Assembly: GCA_009837445.1 (NCBI GenBank)
Contig: VXTM01000052.1
Span: forward strand, 1-64,000
From: Acidimicrobiaceae bacterium
GTDB lineage: Bacteria; Actinomycetota; Acidimicrobiia; Acidimicrobiales; Aldehydirespiratoraceae
Length of the DNA stretch: 64,000 bases
Direction: 5' to 3'
Below the pieces are notes generated by a model. That model was not told the origin of the DNA, did no database searches, and was given only the letters and a program-made list of their open reading frames with translations. Positions 53,100 to 61,556 of the stretch are shown here, piece by piece. Within the stretch, counting starts at the first letter, position 1. Every line of letters starts with the position of its first letter. A program made the position numbers and the translations under genes.

Positions 53100-53956
53100 G
53101 CGTCCCTCGTCCCTGCGAGCCCCGCGGGACGGAACAACAGCACCACGATCACCACCGCGAACGCGACCAGTGGCCGGTATCCGGCGGGGATCCAGTAAGC
53201 GGAGACGTCCATGGCCACGCCGACGAGCAGCCCCGACAGGATCACCGCATAGAGCGACCCCAGACCAGCGAGGATCGCGACCGCGAGGATCTGCAGGATC
53301 TGAGCGAACGCCAAGTCGGTTGTGAGTGTGGCGAGCACCGCCAACATGACCCCGGCTAGGCCTGCCAGTCCCGACGACAGCAGCCAGGTCGCCCGCGATG
53401 TGGCACTGAGATTGACGCCACGCGACGCGGCCAATTCGGGATTGACCGCCATCGCTCTGATCGCCAACCCGGTGCGGGTGCGGTTCAAGAACAGCGCCAG
53501 CGACACCGACACCGCCGCGGCCAGGCCGACCACGATGAGCTGGTGGCTGGTGACACGCAGCCCGAAGGCCTCATATCGGTGCGCCAGGCCGATGTCGAGG
53601 GTGCGGATGCCCGTTCCGATCAACCCGTGAAGCGCGCCTCCGATCACGAACGCGACCCCGGTGGAAGTGATCAACAGCACAGCCGGCCCGCGATGGCGGA
53701 TCGGGTCGTACACGACGCGGGCGATGCCGAGCCCTACCAGCGCGGTGAACGCGATCGCCGCGACCGCGGCTGCCAGGACGTGCCATCCGTGATGAGAGTT
53801 GAGCCACCAGGTCGTGAACGCGCTGACTCCCAGCAGTTCCGCATGGGCGATGTTCAAGAACCCCTCAACGCGGCGGGTCAACGAGAACCCGATCGTGGCG
53901 AGGATCAGAAAGCAGCCTGTCGCGACGCCCGACACGAAGAACTGCAGCAGCAGCAT
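53096..53956 (-). CDS. livH: Branched-chain-type ABC permease LivH
   Basis: A 286-residue permease. FLILATIGFSLTRRVEGFLNIAHAELLGVSAFTTWWL near the N terminus is the LivH hallmark, GLAIRAMAVNPELAASRGVNLSATSRATWLLSSGLAGLAGVML is the coupling loop, and a final helix with FRPAGLAGT follows. ATG 53956 is preferred because the cupin gene ends 7 nt upstream; a longer frame would run through the cupin stop region. Confidence 0.91.
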   Translation of the reverse strand: MLLLQFFVSGVATGCFLILATIGFSLTRRVEGFLNIAHAELLGVSAFTTWWLNSHHGWHVLAAAVAAIAFTALVGLGIARVVYDPIRHRGPAVLLITSTGVAFVIGGALHGLIGTGIRTLDIGLAHRYEAFGLRVTSHQLIVVGLAAAVSVSLALFLNRTRTGLAIRAMAVNPELAASRGVNLSATSRATWLLSSGLAGLAGVMLAVLATLTTDLAFAQILQILAVAILAGLGSLYAVILSGLLVGVAMDVSAYWIPAGYRPLVAFAVVIVVLLFRPAGLAGTRDA

Positions 53957-53963
53957 CGAAGCT

Positions 53964-54305
53964 CTACTCGTAGTTGCGTACTTCGAAGGTGATCGCCCCA
54001 TGGGGGCTCACCCACGGACCGTGGGCCATGCCCGGCGGGCGGCACGCGTACATGCCCTTGATGAAGGTCTGATCAAGGGTCAGGTCGTGGATGGCCCCCT
54101 CGACCAACCAGATTTCCTCCCAGAAGTCGTGGCGCTGCACTCCTGCTGCGGACGTGTCGGTGCCGGGGAGGAACTTCAACAACCGCGTGTACGACCCTGT
54201 GTCGGGGTCATCGGAGAGGATCTTGCTGTAGAGGCCCTCGATGCCCGCTTCGGGCTTCCACGGCAGTAGTTCGGGGTCGAAGAACTCGAACTCTTGCTTT
54301 CCCAT
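53964..54305 (-). CDS. Cupin-fold protein (ChrR-type)
   Basis: A 113-residue single-domain cupin. LLKFLPGTDTSAAGVQRHDFWEEIWLVEGAIHDLTLDQTFIKGMYACRPPGMAHGPWVSPHGA contains a His-x4-Glu-Glu and a Gly-Met-Ala-His-Gly pair, which fit the two cupin motifs binding a metal. It resembles anti-sigma ChrR-like or dioxygenase-like cupins. A catalytic or ligand-binding role in this catabolic operon is probable; no substrate can be assigned. The ATG shares one base with the nitrilase stop (TGATG). Confidence 0.8.
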   Translation of the reverse strand: MGKQEFEFFDPELLPWKPEAGIEGLYSKILSDDPDTGSYTRLLKFLPGTDTSAAGVQRHDFWEEIWLVEGAIHDLTLDQTFIKGMYACRPPGMAHGPWVSPHGAITFEVRNYE

Positions 54306-55762
54306 CAGGTGTCCTCCATGACGTTGACGATCGAGTAGGCGACCTCGAGCGAGCGGCCCCGTACTGGGTCTCGCAGAGCGACCTCAAAGCTGGGATGGAA
54401 CTCGAAACCCCCTGCGGCGGGGATGGTTCCCGACAGGATCACCGTCCCGGCCATGGGCCCCCCGAAGCGGTTCTCGACGAGTTCGATCAGCTCGCGAGGG
54501 GGACGCAGCGCCGCCACCGGGCCCGCCTGATAGCAGTCCTGGGCGGCTGCGGGGGTTCGGGCCTCGAAGGTCAGGTCGTCCCAGTGGGCTTCGATGTCGT
54601 GCAGGCGCCACACGCTTGTTGACAGGACCTTGGGGCAGTTCTGTTTGGAAGCGTTGATGTCGACGGTCTCCAACGCCCGGTCGGTGTGATCCGATGCAGC
54701 CGCCACCCAGACCTCGTTGCTGTCGATGAGCAGCGCGAACTCGACTTCCCCGCACGACGATGCGGTAGTTGCCTCGATGCGGGAGGCTGTCGTCAGCCGA
54801 TCAGCGCCAACCACGAAATAGGCGGGCACCTCGTCGGGTGGTTCGATTCCCTCTTCTTGGAGTTTCGCGATGTAGGCGTCGATGGCGTCGGTGTCTCTAG
54901 CGGTGTAGCCGGCGAGGATCACCCGCTTGGCGGTGAACCGGACAGCGGTGCCGTCATCGCGGCGCAGCACCAGGTCGTTGTCGGGATCGCCGAGTAGCCG
55001 CCGGTCGACGAGTGCCGGGAACCGGCTGCGGGCGGTGTGGGCCTCATCGAGTTGCACCGGCGCCGACACGAAGCCCGGATCGTCGCCGAGTGATGCGACG
55101 GTGATTCCCCACGGGTCGATGACCGCGGATCGTCCGCACAGCGTCGTGCCGCGGCCGGTGGCGCCGACGCCGTTGCACGCGAACACGAACGCCTGGTTCT
55201 CGATTGCTCGGGCCCGCAGCAGGGTGCTCCACGCCTCGACTCGAGGATGGGGCCAGGCGGACGCAACGATGAACCCGGTCGCGCCGTGTTCGCACATGCG
55301 GCGGAACAGCTCCGGGAAGCGCAGGTCGTAGCAAACCGCCATCCCCAGGCGGCCCAACGGCGTGTCGGCCACCACAACCTCGTCACCGGGGCTCAGCAGC
55401 CGCTGCTCCTGGCTGTCGAACCCGAACAGGTGCATCTTGCGGTACCTGGCGAGCTCGGCGCCGTCGGGTCCGAACAGAACCGAAGTGTTGTAGAGACACC
55501 CACCGTCGGCTTCGACCAGAGAACCCGCATGCACGCACGCGCCGACCCGTGCAGCGGTCTCGGACAGCGCTTCGAGCAGCGCGGGTGTGTCCTCAGCGGC
55601 TTGCGTGTACTGGTCGAACGCGAAGTAGCCGGGATGCCACATCTCCGGCAGAACGATCAGATCCGAGCCTGCGGCCGTGTCGATCCACCCGCGCACGAAG
55701 TGGGCCGGGCTCGGCGACGCGGCGGACGCGTCGGCGGGCATCTGGAGCAGCGAGACCCTCAT
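54305..55762 (-). CDS. Nitrilase-superfamily hydrolase fused to DUF2848-like domain
   Basis: A 485-residue two-domain protein. Residues 1-265 form a carbon-nitrogen hydrolase with the catalytic triad Glu in VLPEMWHPGYF (about residue 40), Lys in RYRKMHLFG (about 109) and Cys in MAVCYDLRFPELFR (about 144). Residues about 270-485 are DUF2848-like: KRVILAGYTARDTDAIDAYIAKLQEEGIEPPDEVPAYF, SSCGEVEFALL, SDHTDRALET, SKQNCPK and TVILSGTIPAAGGFEF. The last looks like the end of FAH-family folds. The nitrilase domain probably hydrolyses an amide or nitrile. Start and stop overlap both neighbours (ATGA, TGATG), so the fusion is unlikely to be an assembly error. Confidence 0.85.
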   Translation of the reverse strand: MRVSLLQMPADASAASPSPAHFVRGWIDTAAGSDLIVLPEMWHPGYFAFDQYTQAAEDTPALLEALSETAARVGACVHAGSLVEADGGCLYNTSVLFGPDGAELARYRKMHLFGFDSQEQRLLSPGDEVVVADTPLGRLGMAVCYDLRFPELFRRMCEHGATGFIVASAWPHPRVEAWSTLLRARAIENQAFVFACNGVGATGRGTTLCGRSAVIDPWGITVASLGDDPGFVSAPVQLDEAHTARSRFPALVDRRLLGDPDNDLVLRRDDGTAVRFTAKRVILAGYTARDTDAIDAYIAKLQEEGIEPPDEVPAYFVVGADRLTTASRIEATTASSCGEVEFALLIDSNEVWVAAASDHTDRALETVDINASKQNCPKVLSTSVWRLHDIEAHWDDLTFEARTPAAAQDCYQAGPVAALRPPRELIELVENRFGGPMAGTVILSGTIPAAGGFEFHPSFEVALRDPVRGRSLEVAYSIVNVMEDT

Positions 55763-58137
55763 GAGGAGGCTCCGCTGCCGTTGGCGGCGTCGATGTAGCC
55801 GAGCACTCGTTCGGGGGTCAGAGGCAGGCGGTTGACTGTGACTGTCCCGAGATGTGAGAGGGCATCCTCAACCGCCGAGGCGATCACCGCGCCTGGGGCG
55901 ATCGCTCCTCCCTCGCCCATGCCCTTGAGTCCGCCGATGGTGTGAGGGGAGGGCGTCTGGAGGTGAGCGACCCGGAAGTCCGGGATGTCGCTCATCACCG
56001 GCACGAGGTAGTCCGCGAACGTGGTTGACAGCGGCTGGCCCGCCTGGTCGTAAAGGAACTCCTCGAACAGGGCCGTACCGATGCCTTGGGCGACGCCACC
56101 GAAGATCTGACCTTCGACGATCGTCGGGTTGATCATCGGGCCGCAGTCCTCGACTACTGCGTAGCTCAAGACTCGGGACTTGCCGGTCAGTGGGTCGATC
56201 TCGACGGATGCCAAATGCGCGGCGTTGGTGTACGCACCGGTTCCGGGGTGCGCGTCGTAGGTTCTCGATGCTTCCAGGCAGGGCTCGACGCCTTCCGGCA
56301 GTCGTTCGGGGCGCTGATAGATGAGCCGGCACAGTTCGCTCGTATTGAGGAACTGGTTGGGGCTGCCGGCGACCGACACCCGACCCGATTCGACGACCAT
56401 GTCTTCAGGGGCTGCTTCGAGGATGTGCGCCGCTACCAATCGCAGTGTGTCCGCGACTGCGTCAGCGGCCTTTGTGACGGCACCGCCCGCGAGCACCGCG
56501 GAGCGGCTGGCGAAGGTGCCGGCGCCGTAAGCAACCTGTTCGGTGTCGCCGTATTCGACGCGGATCTGTTCAAGGTCCAGCCCAAGCCGGTCCGCTGCGA
56601 CCTGTGCCAGGGTGGTCTCTAGTCCTTGGCCGTGGTCGTGTATCGATGCCGACACGACTGCTGTCCCGGAGGCGTCGAGGCGCACCTTGGCGGTCTCATA
56701 CCCGAACACGATCGGAACGCCGCGCTGCTTGAACTCCTGGGTGGTGTGGGCGGTCTGTTCTGTGAACACCGCCAGCCCCACCCCCACCAGCCGTCCCGCT
56801 GCTCGGGCATCGGCTTGGCGCTTGAGCAGGCCTTCGTGGTCGCCGAGTTCCAGCACGGCGTCAAGCGACTCAAGGAGCGATCCACTGTCATAGACGAGCC
56901 CCGACGGGGACCGCCACGGATAGTCACCTTCCGAGAGCAGGTTGCGGTTGCGGATCTCCACGCGGTCGACACCGAGGTGACGGGCGATCTGGTCCAGGAG
57001 CCGCTCGATCGAGAAGCAGGCCGCGGGGCGGGCGACCCCCCGGTATGCGCCGTACGGGGTCTTGTTGGTGCACACCGACGTGGACGCGACCGAGTACTCG
57101 CGGATCCTGTAGGGGCCCGGAAGGATGCCCATGGCCATCCCGCCGTCCATGGTCGCGGTCCACGGGAACACCGAGTAGGCGCCCATGTCGACGGCTATGT
57201 CGGCCTCAAGAGCCAGGATCGTGCCGTCGTCGTCGAAGTAGCCCGTCACGGTGTGGCGGTGCTCTCGGGAGTGATGAGCCGCTACGAAATGCTCACGGCG
57301 GTCCTCGACCCATTTGACGGGCCGCCCCAACCGGCGCGCCGCCAAACAGCAGGCCACCTCCTCGGGATAGAGCTGGGCCTTGACTCCGAAACCGCCTCCG
57401 ACGTCGGGGGCGATCACCTGGATCAGGCTCTCGGGGACGCCCAGCGCCCAGGACAGCCCCGCCCGCACGAGATGGGGAATCTGGGTTGTTGTGTGGAGCC
57501 GGAACCGGCCCGTGCCGGGGTCGTGTTCCGCGACGCACGCCCGGTTCTCCATGGGAATGCCGCTGTGGCGCCCGTTGTGCAACTCGATCGACACCCGATG
57601 CGGCGCGGCCGAGCAGGTATCGCCGAATCCGTAGGTCTCTATCTGTCTGCGCACGAACGCGTTGTGTTGCCAGCCTGGATGCAGCGGCGCGCAGCCCGCA
57701 TCGAGGGCTGTGTCGATGTCCACGACGGTGGGCAGCGGGTCGAGGTGGGCCACCACCAGTTCAGAGGCGTCCTCGGCGAGGTACTCGTTGTCGGCGACGA
57801 CCATGGCGAGTGCTTCGCCCACATGGCGCACGCGATCCACGGCGAGGATCGGTTGAGCCGATTCCTGGAACCCGAGGTAGCTCGATACGCATCGCATCTC
57901 GGTGCCGGCGAAGTCTTCGCCGACGAACACTGCCTTCACGCTCTCAGCGGCAGCAGCGGCTTCGATGTCGAGACTGGCCACCGTGGCGTGCGCTTCGTGG
58001 GAGCGCACGAACTTCGCGGCGAGCACGCCAGCCGGGTTGATGTCGGCGACGTAGCGGCCGTCGCCTCGCAGCAGTCTGTCGTCTTGGCGGCGGGGCACCC
58101 TCGCCCCGAAGAAGCGGGGCGCCCCCTCAGTTGTCAT
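55759..58137 (-). CDS. Molybdenum hydroxylase large subunit (xanthine dehydrogenase/CoxL family)
   Basis: A 792-residue molybdopterin-binding subunit. ARVPRRQDDRLLRGDGRYVADI at the N terminus, APDVGGGFGVKAQLYPEEV, the active-site loop YGAYRGVARP (about residues 371-380), VVEDCGPMINPTIVEGQIFGGVAQGIGTALFEE and the catalytic Glu in GLKGMGEGGAIAPGA mark the family. The AYRGVAR loop is neither the AYRCSFR of true CO dehydrogenase nor exactly the AYRGAGR of form II proteins. It therefore hydroxylates an organic substrate with water, probably a heterocycle or aldehyde. ATG 58137 overlaps the small subunit gene by 11 bp. Confidence 0.92.
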   Translation of the reverse strand: MTTEGAPRFFGARVPRRQDDRLLRGDGRYVADINPAGVLAAKFVRSHEAHATVASLDIEAAAAAESVKAVFVGEDFAGTEMRCVSSYLGFQESAQPILAVDRVRHVGEALAMVVADNEYLAEDASELVVAHLDPLPTVVDIDTALDAGCAPLHPGWQHNAFVRRQIETYGFGDTCSAAPHRVSIELHNGRHSGIPMENRACVAEHDPGTGRFRLHTTTQIPHLVRAGLSWALGVPESLIQVIAPDVGGGFGVKAQLYPEEVACCLAARRLGRPVKWVEDRREHFVAAHHSREHRHTVTGYFDDDGTILALEADIAVDMGAYSVFPWTATMDGGMAMGILPGPYRIREYSVASTSVCTNKTPYGAYRGVARPAACFSIERLLDQIARHLGVDRVEIRNRNLLSEGDYPWRSPSGLVYDSGSLLESLDAVLELGDHEGLLKRQADARAAGRLVGVGLAVFTEQTAHTTQEFKQRGVPIVFGYETAKVRLDASGTAVVSASIHDHGQGLETTLAQVAADRLGLDLEQIRVEYGDTEQVAYGAGTFASRSAVLAGGAVTKAADAVADTLRLVAAHILEAAPEDMVVESGRVSVAGSPNQFLNTSELCRLIYQRPERLPEGVEPCLEASRTYDAHPGTGAYTNAAHLASVEIDPLTGKSRVLSYAVVEDCGPMINPTIVEGQIFGGVAQGIGTALFEEFLYDQAGQPLSTTFADYLVPVMSDIPDFRVAHLQTPSPHTIGGLKGMGEGGAIAPGAVIASAVEDALSHLGTVTVNRLPLTPERVLGYIDAANGSGASS

Positions 58138-58612
58138 CGGCTCGGCCCGTGGCGCTGTCGAGGGCGCGCTCGACGGCGTCGACGATGTGGTGGTAGCCGG
58201 TGCAGCGGCACAAATGGCCCGAGAGGTGCTCGCGGATCTCGTCGCGGCTGCAGGCCGGGTTCGTCGCGGCAAGTTCCACGACGCTCATGAGCAGCCCCGG
58301 TGTGCAGAATCCGCACTGCAGCCCGTGGCAGTCCTTGAACGCCAGTTGTATGGGATGCAAGCCGGCGCCGTTCGCGGAGAGCGATTCGACGGTCTCGACG
58401 CTGCGGGCGTCGGCCTGAATGGCGAGCATCAGGCAGGACCGCGCCGAGGCGCCGTCCACCAGCACGGTGCAGGCGCCGCAGTAGCCGTGTTCGCAGCCCA
58501 CATGGGTGCCGGTGAGACCCAGGCCGTCGCGCAAGAAATCCGACAGCAGCGTGCGGGGATCCACCTGCGCCGCGGTGCGCTCGCCGTTGACCGTAAGCGA
58601 GATCTCAGCCAT
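58127..58612 (-). CDS. Molybdenum hydroxylase small [2Fe-2S] subunit
   Basis: A 161-residue iron-sulfur subunit. The plant-type cluster is GCEHGYCGACTVLVDG (about residues 41-56) with a later Cys, and the second cluster is CGFCTPGLLMS...HLCRCTGYHHI (about 101-140). It carries electrons from the Mo site to FAD in the medium subunit. The ATG overlaps the medium subunit stop by 8 bp, and its own end overlaps the large subunit, indicating a single complex. Confidence 0.94.
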   Translation of the reverse strand: MAEISLTVNGERTAAQVDPRTLLSDFLRDGLGLTGTHVGCEHGYCGACTVLVDGASARSCLMLAIQADARSVETVESLSANGAGLHPIQLAFKDCHGLQCGFCTPGLLMSVVELAATNPACSRDEIREHLSGHLCRCTGYHHIVDAVERALDSATGRADDN

Positions 58613-59477
58613 CGCGGGCACCCGCTTCGTTCGCGCTGAAGGCTTGTCGGGCGGCGCGCAGGGTCTCGGCATGGACTAGGCGCTTGCGGAACGCCGACGA
58701 TCCGTGGATGTCGCTGATGGGGTCGACCGAGTCAGACGCAGCCTCGGCGGCGTCGGCCGCGGCTGTGGCTGACCCGCCGACTAGGGCAGCTTCGGCTTCG
58801 CGGCATCGCACCGGCCGGTCCGCCACACCCGCGATCGCGACACGCGCCTCGCAGATCTCACCGGCCTCAACGGCGCAGGCGACCGCGACGGCCACCGTCG
58901 CGAAGTCCCCGGTGCGGCGCTGGAACTCCGAAAACCCCCAGCGGTGGGCGCAACGGGTACTGAACCGCAGCGAGGTGACGATCTCATCGGGTCTCTTGGC
59001 GGTGGTGTACACCGACTCGAAGAAGTCCTCCGCGGTGATACTGCGCCAACCGCGCACCGACGCGAGCCCCACCTCACCGTCGAGCGCCAGCAGCACGATC
59101 GGCCATTCCGCTGCGGGGTCGGCGTGAGCGACGCTGCCGCCGACCGTGCCGCGGTTGCGGATGGCGCGATAGCCGACATAACCGGCGGCTCGTCTGGCGA
59201 GCGGCACCGACGCCGCCACCACGGCGTCGGTCTCCATCCGGTAGTGGGTGACCATCGCGCCCACCTCGACGCTGCCGTTTGTGCTGGCGATCGAGTCCAG
59301 CCCCGGAACCCGGCCGAGATCGATCACATGGCTCGGGGCGGCCAGGCGAAGGTTGAGCATCGGCAGAAGGCTCTGCCCTCCCGCCAACACCACTGCCTCG
59401 TCGGCGGTCTCGTTGAGGGTCTCCAGCAGCTCCGGAAGCGTCCGGGGGGCGTGGTAGGCGAATCTCGGCGGCTTCAT
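58605..59477 (-). CDS. Molybdenum hydroxylase FAD-binding medium subunit
   Basis: A 290-residue FAD subunit of the CoxM type. AVVLAGGQSLLPMLNLRLAAPSHVIDLGRVPGL (about residues 28-60) and YRAIRNRGTVGGSVAHADPAAEWPIVLLALDGEVGLAS (about 103-140) are the two FAD-binding motifs. It passes electrons to an acceptor such as a quinone or NAD. ATG 59477 is the first gene position of the long minus-strand operon; an upstream extension of the frame is non-conserved. The promoter region with palindromes lies beyond it. Confidence 0.92.
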   Translation of the reverse strand: MKPPRFAYHAPRTLPELLETLNETADEAVVLAGGQSLLPMLNLRLAAPSHVIDLGRVPGLDSIASTNGSVEVGAMVTHYRMETDAVVAASVPLARRAAGYVGYRAIRNRGTVGGSVAHADPAAEWPIVLLALDGEVGLASVRGWRSITAEDFFESVYTTAKRPDEIVTSLRFSTRCAHRWGFSEFQRRTGDFATVAVAVACAVEAGEICEARVAIAGVADRPVRCREAEAALVGGSATAAADAAEAASDSVDPISDIHGSSAFRKRLVHAETLRAARQAFSANEAGARDG

Positions 59478-59588
59478 GTGCTGCGCCGCCCTCCTCCCTT
59501 GTCCGGCGACTGCTGAGGTCCACCGCACATGCACGCACGGCCCGTGCAGCCCGGTGGTCTGTAGTGAACCACATGTACAATCTAAAAT

Positions 59589-59612
59589 CAAATATTTGCA
59601 ATTTCAAATTGC
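59589..59612. promoter_or_regulatory. Overlapping palindromes, candidate GntR operator
   Basis: CAAATATTTG (59589-59598) runs directly into the 15-base inverted repeat GCAATTTCAAATTGC (59598-59612). The segment is AT-rich against a GC-rich background and lies between the divergent medium-subunit and LLM genes. A related ATTTCATATTG occurs before the GntR-family gene. This is consistent with one regulator controlling both directions and itself; inference only. Confidence 0.5.
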
Positions 59613-59660
59613 AGAGTGTAAGCCGTCGGGCTCACCAGCCGCCCACAGAGAAGGACACTC

Positions 59661-60647
59661 ATGCGTTTCGGAGCCTGGATCCCATCGTTCGCCTACCCGC
59701 AACTCGACTACGACAGGGCCCGCCGAGGCACTGATGCGTTCTCCAAGACAGCCAACGAGCACGACATCGACCTGTGGGTGATCGACCACCTGCTGCACGC
59801 CCCGGGCCTCTATGGCATGGCGTGGCTCGAGCCCATGACCGTGCTAACTCACGCCGCCGCGGTCGCTCCCGACGTCGAGATGGTCGGCACCGGGATCCTG
59901 GTGCTGCCGCTGCGGGACCCGGTGCTGCTCGCCAAGGAGGTCGCCACCATGGACTACCTCACAGGCGGCCGCTACCAGTTCGGCATCGGACCGGGTTGGT
60001 ACGGCCCGGAGTTCGAAGCCACCGGAACCCACATCAGCGAACGCGGCAAGCGCACCGACGAGATCGTCGAGGCGGTCCGGCTGCTTCTCGCCACCCCTAA
60101 CGCGTCATTCGAGGGCCGCTACTACTCCTTCGAGGATGTCACCATCGAGCCCCGACCCCCGAAGATGCCTAACGTGTGGGTCGCCGGCGGGTCGCGCATC
60201 CCCGATGGAGCGTTCGACAACGATGTGCCCGTACTCGCCAGGACGGTGCGTGACCGGATCCTCGGGGCCGACTGGTGGCTGTCGCGATGCTCAGGCCAGC
60301 AAGAATGGGTGCATCGCGACTGGCAGCTCATCCAGGATGCCGCGGCTGAGCGCGGCGTCCCCTGCCCCCGGTTCGCGCACTGCAACTTCATCCATGTCGT
60401 CGACACCAGCGACCCAGAGAGGGCACGCGCTGAGCAGCACATCTACTTCGAGCAAGCAATGGGCAGCCACCGCACCCATGAGCATCTCGAGAAGAGCTAC
60501 TTCTTCGGGTCGATCGACGAGATCGTCACTCGCTTGCGCGACCTCGCTGACGGTGGCTGCGAATACGTCGTGCTGGGACCCACCAGCGACGACCCCGCAC
60601 AACTCGAATTGCTGAGCCGCCTGGTGATCCCCCAGGTCAACTCCTGA
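59661..60647 (+). CDS. LLM-class flavin/F420-dependent monooxygenase
   Basis: A 328-residue luciferase-like (beta/alpha) barrel protein. MRFGAWIPSFAYPQLDYDRARRG starts it, VGTGILVLPLRDPVLLAKEVATMDYLTGGRYQFGIGPGWYGPEFEATGTHISERGKRTDEIVEAVRLL (about residues 75-140) is the family core, and PNVWVAGGSR follows. Members use FMN or F420 to oxygenate or reduce small substrates, including opening of N-heterocycles. It is divergent from the Mo hydroxylase operon across the palindromic region. About 75 nt past the palindromes a CAGAGAAGGA ribosome binding site precedes the ATG. Confidence 0.9.
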   Translation: MRFGAWIPSFAYPQLDYDRARRGTDAFSKTANEHDIDLWVIDHLLHAPGLYGMAWLEPMTVLTHAAAVAPDVEMVGTGILVLPLRDPVLLAKEVATMDYLTGGRYQFGIGPGWYGPEFEATGTHISERGKRTDEIVEAVRLLLATPNASFEGRYYSFEDVTIEPRPPKMPNVWVAGGSRIPDGAFDNDVPVLARTVRDRILGADWWLSRCSGQQEWVHRDWQLIQDAAAERGVPCPRFAHCNFIHVVDTSDPERARAEQHIYFEQAMGSHRTHEHLEKSYFFGSIDEIVTRLRDLADGGCEYVVLGPTSDDPAQLELLSRLVIPQVNS

Positions 60648-60691
60648 CCCGCAACCAGAGCCGTGCCTCAGCGGGGGTTGAATGCGGCCGG

Positions 60692-61384
60692 CTAGGGGCT
60701 GTCCTCTTCCAGCAGGCCCGGTGTAATCGTCGCGGTTGCGAACTCCCGGTGGGCGGTCATCAACCGGATCAGCTTCTCGGCGTCGCGGGCACGGCACGCG
60801 TCGATCAGGCCTAGGTGCTGGTCCAGCGACACCTCCTGAACGTCGGTGTCCTTGTAGAGGTACAGCACCCGGTAGTGGTCGGTGTGTTCCCAAAGCCGCT
60901 CAATCTCGCGGACCAGGATCTTGCGCCCCGAAGCCCGGTAGGGCACGAAGTGCATCTCGCGATGGGCGACACTGGCCGTCCACAGGTCTCCCGCGGCGAG
61001 CGCTTGTTCCATCTCGACGCGGTACGCGTCCATCCGAGCGATGTCGGTGTCGGTGATGTTGGCGGCCCCAAGCCGGATCGCCTCGCACTCCAGCAGCAGA
61101 GTGATGTGCTGGAGTTCCGTGAACTCCTCGCGCGAGTGGCGTGCCACCCAGTAGCCGCGGCGCGGCTCGTTGATAACGACGCCTTCGTTCTGCAGTTGGC
61201 GCAGCGCCTCGCGCACCGGTACGGGACTCACGCTGCATGTCTTGGCGACAGCATCGACGGGGATCTTTGCGCCGGGGAGAAGCTCGCCGGTGATGATCAG
61301 CTTGCGTAGGTAGTGCAGCACGTTCTCATGAACTGACGGCTGCGGCACCGGCGGTGCCGAGGTGAACACTGCGTCTGCGGCCAC
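60692..61384 (-). CDS. GntR/FCD-family transcriptional regulator
   Basis: A 230-residue regulator with an N-terminal winged helix-turn-helix (VHENVLHYLRKLIITGELLPGAKIPVDAVAKTCSVSPVPVREALRQLQNEGVV, about residues 18-70) and a C-terminal FCD ligand domain. In the FCD domain His residues in VAHREMHF and SLDQHLGLI, with Asp upstream, fit the metal/ligand pocket. FCD regulators of this group usually sense an organic acid or catabolite. It is convergent with the LLM gene, and the AT-rich upstream region carries a matching operator-like site. Probable local regulator of the catabolic island. Confidence 0.9.
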   Translation of the reverse strand: MAADAVFTSAPPVPQPSVHENVLHYLRKLIITGELLPGAKIPVDAVAKTCSVSPVPVREALRQLQNEGVVINEPRRGYWVARHSREEFTELQHITLLLECEAIRLGAANITDTDIARMDAYRVEMEQALAAGDLWTASVAHREMHFVPYRASGRKILVREIERLWEHTDHYRVLYLYKDTDVQEVSLDQHLGLIDACRARDAEKLIRLMTAHREFATATITPGLLEEDSP

Positions 61385-61500
61385 GGCTTGAGGATCCCCC
61401 TTTCAGGGCTCCGGCTGTTTGGCTCCCGCAGGTGCGCACATGCGGGAACCGCAAGAGCCTGGAGGCGACACCATATCGCCGGGCTCCTCTGCAAAACGAT

Positions 61501-61511
61501 ATTTCATATTG
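61501..61511. promoter_or_regulatory. Candidate operator matching 59601-59611
   Basis: ATTTCATATTG differs at one base from ATTTCAAATTG in the palindrome before the LLM gene. It lies 117 nt upstream of the regulator ATG in an AT-rich patch and could be an autoregulatory site. Confidence 0.35.
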
Positions 61512-61556
61512 GAAACATCTGATTCGCAGCACCGTCGGGTCTGCTTGGCCGCCCGC

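Noticed and set aside
56626-58290. 554-codon plus-strand frame antisense to the Mo hydroxylase large subunit
   Set aside because: The large subunit on the minus strand has all family motifs, so this frame is antisense noise.
55759-59477. Carbon monoxide dehydrogenase
   Set aside because: Gene order and folds match CoxMSL, but the large subunit lacks the AYRCSFR loop that binds copper/selenium-type CO sites.
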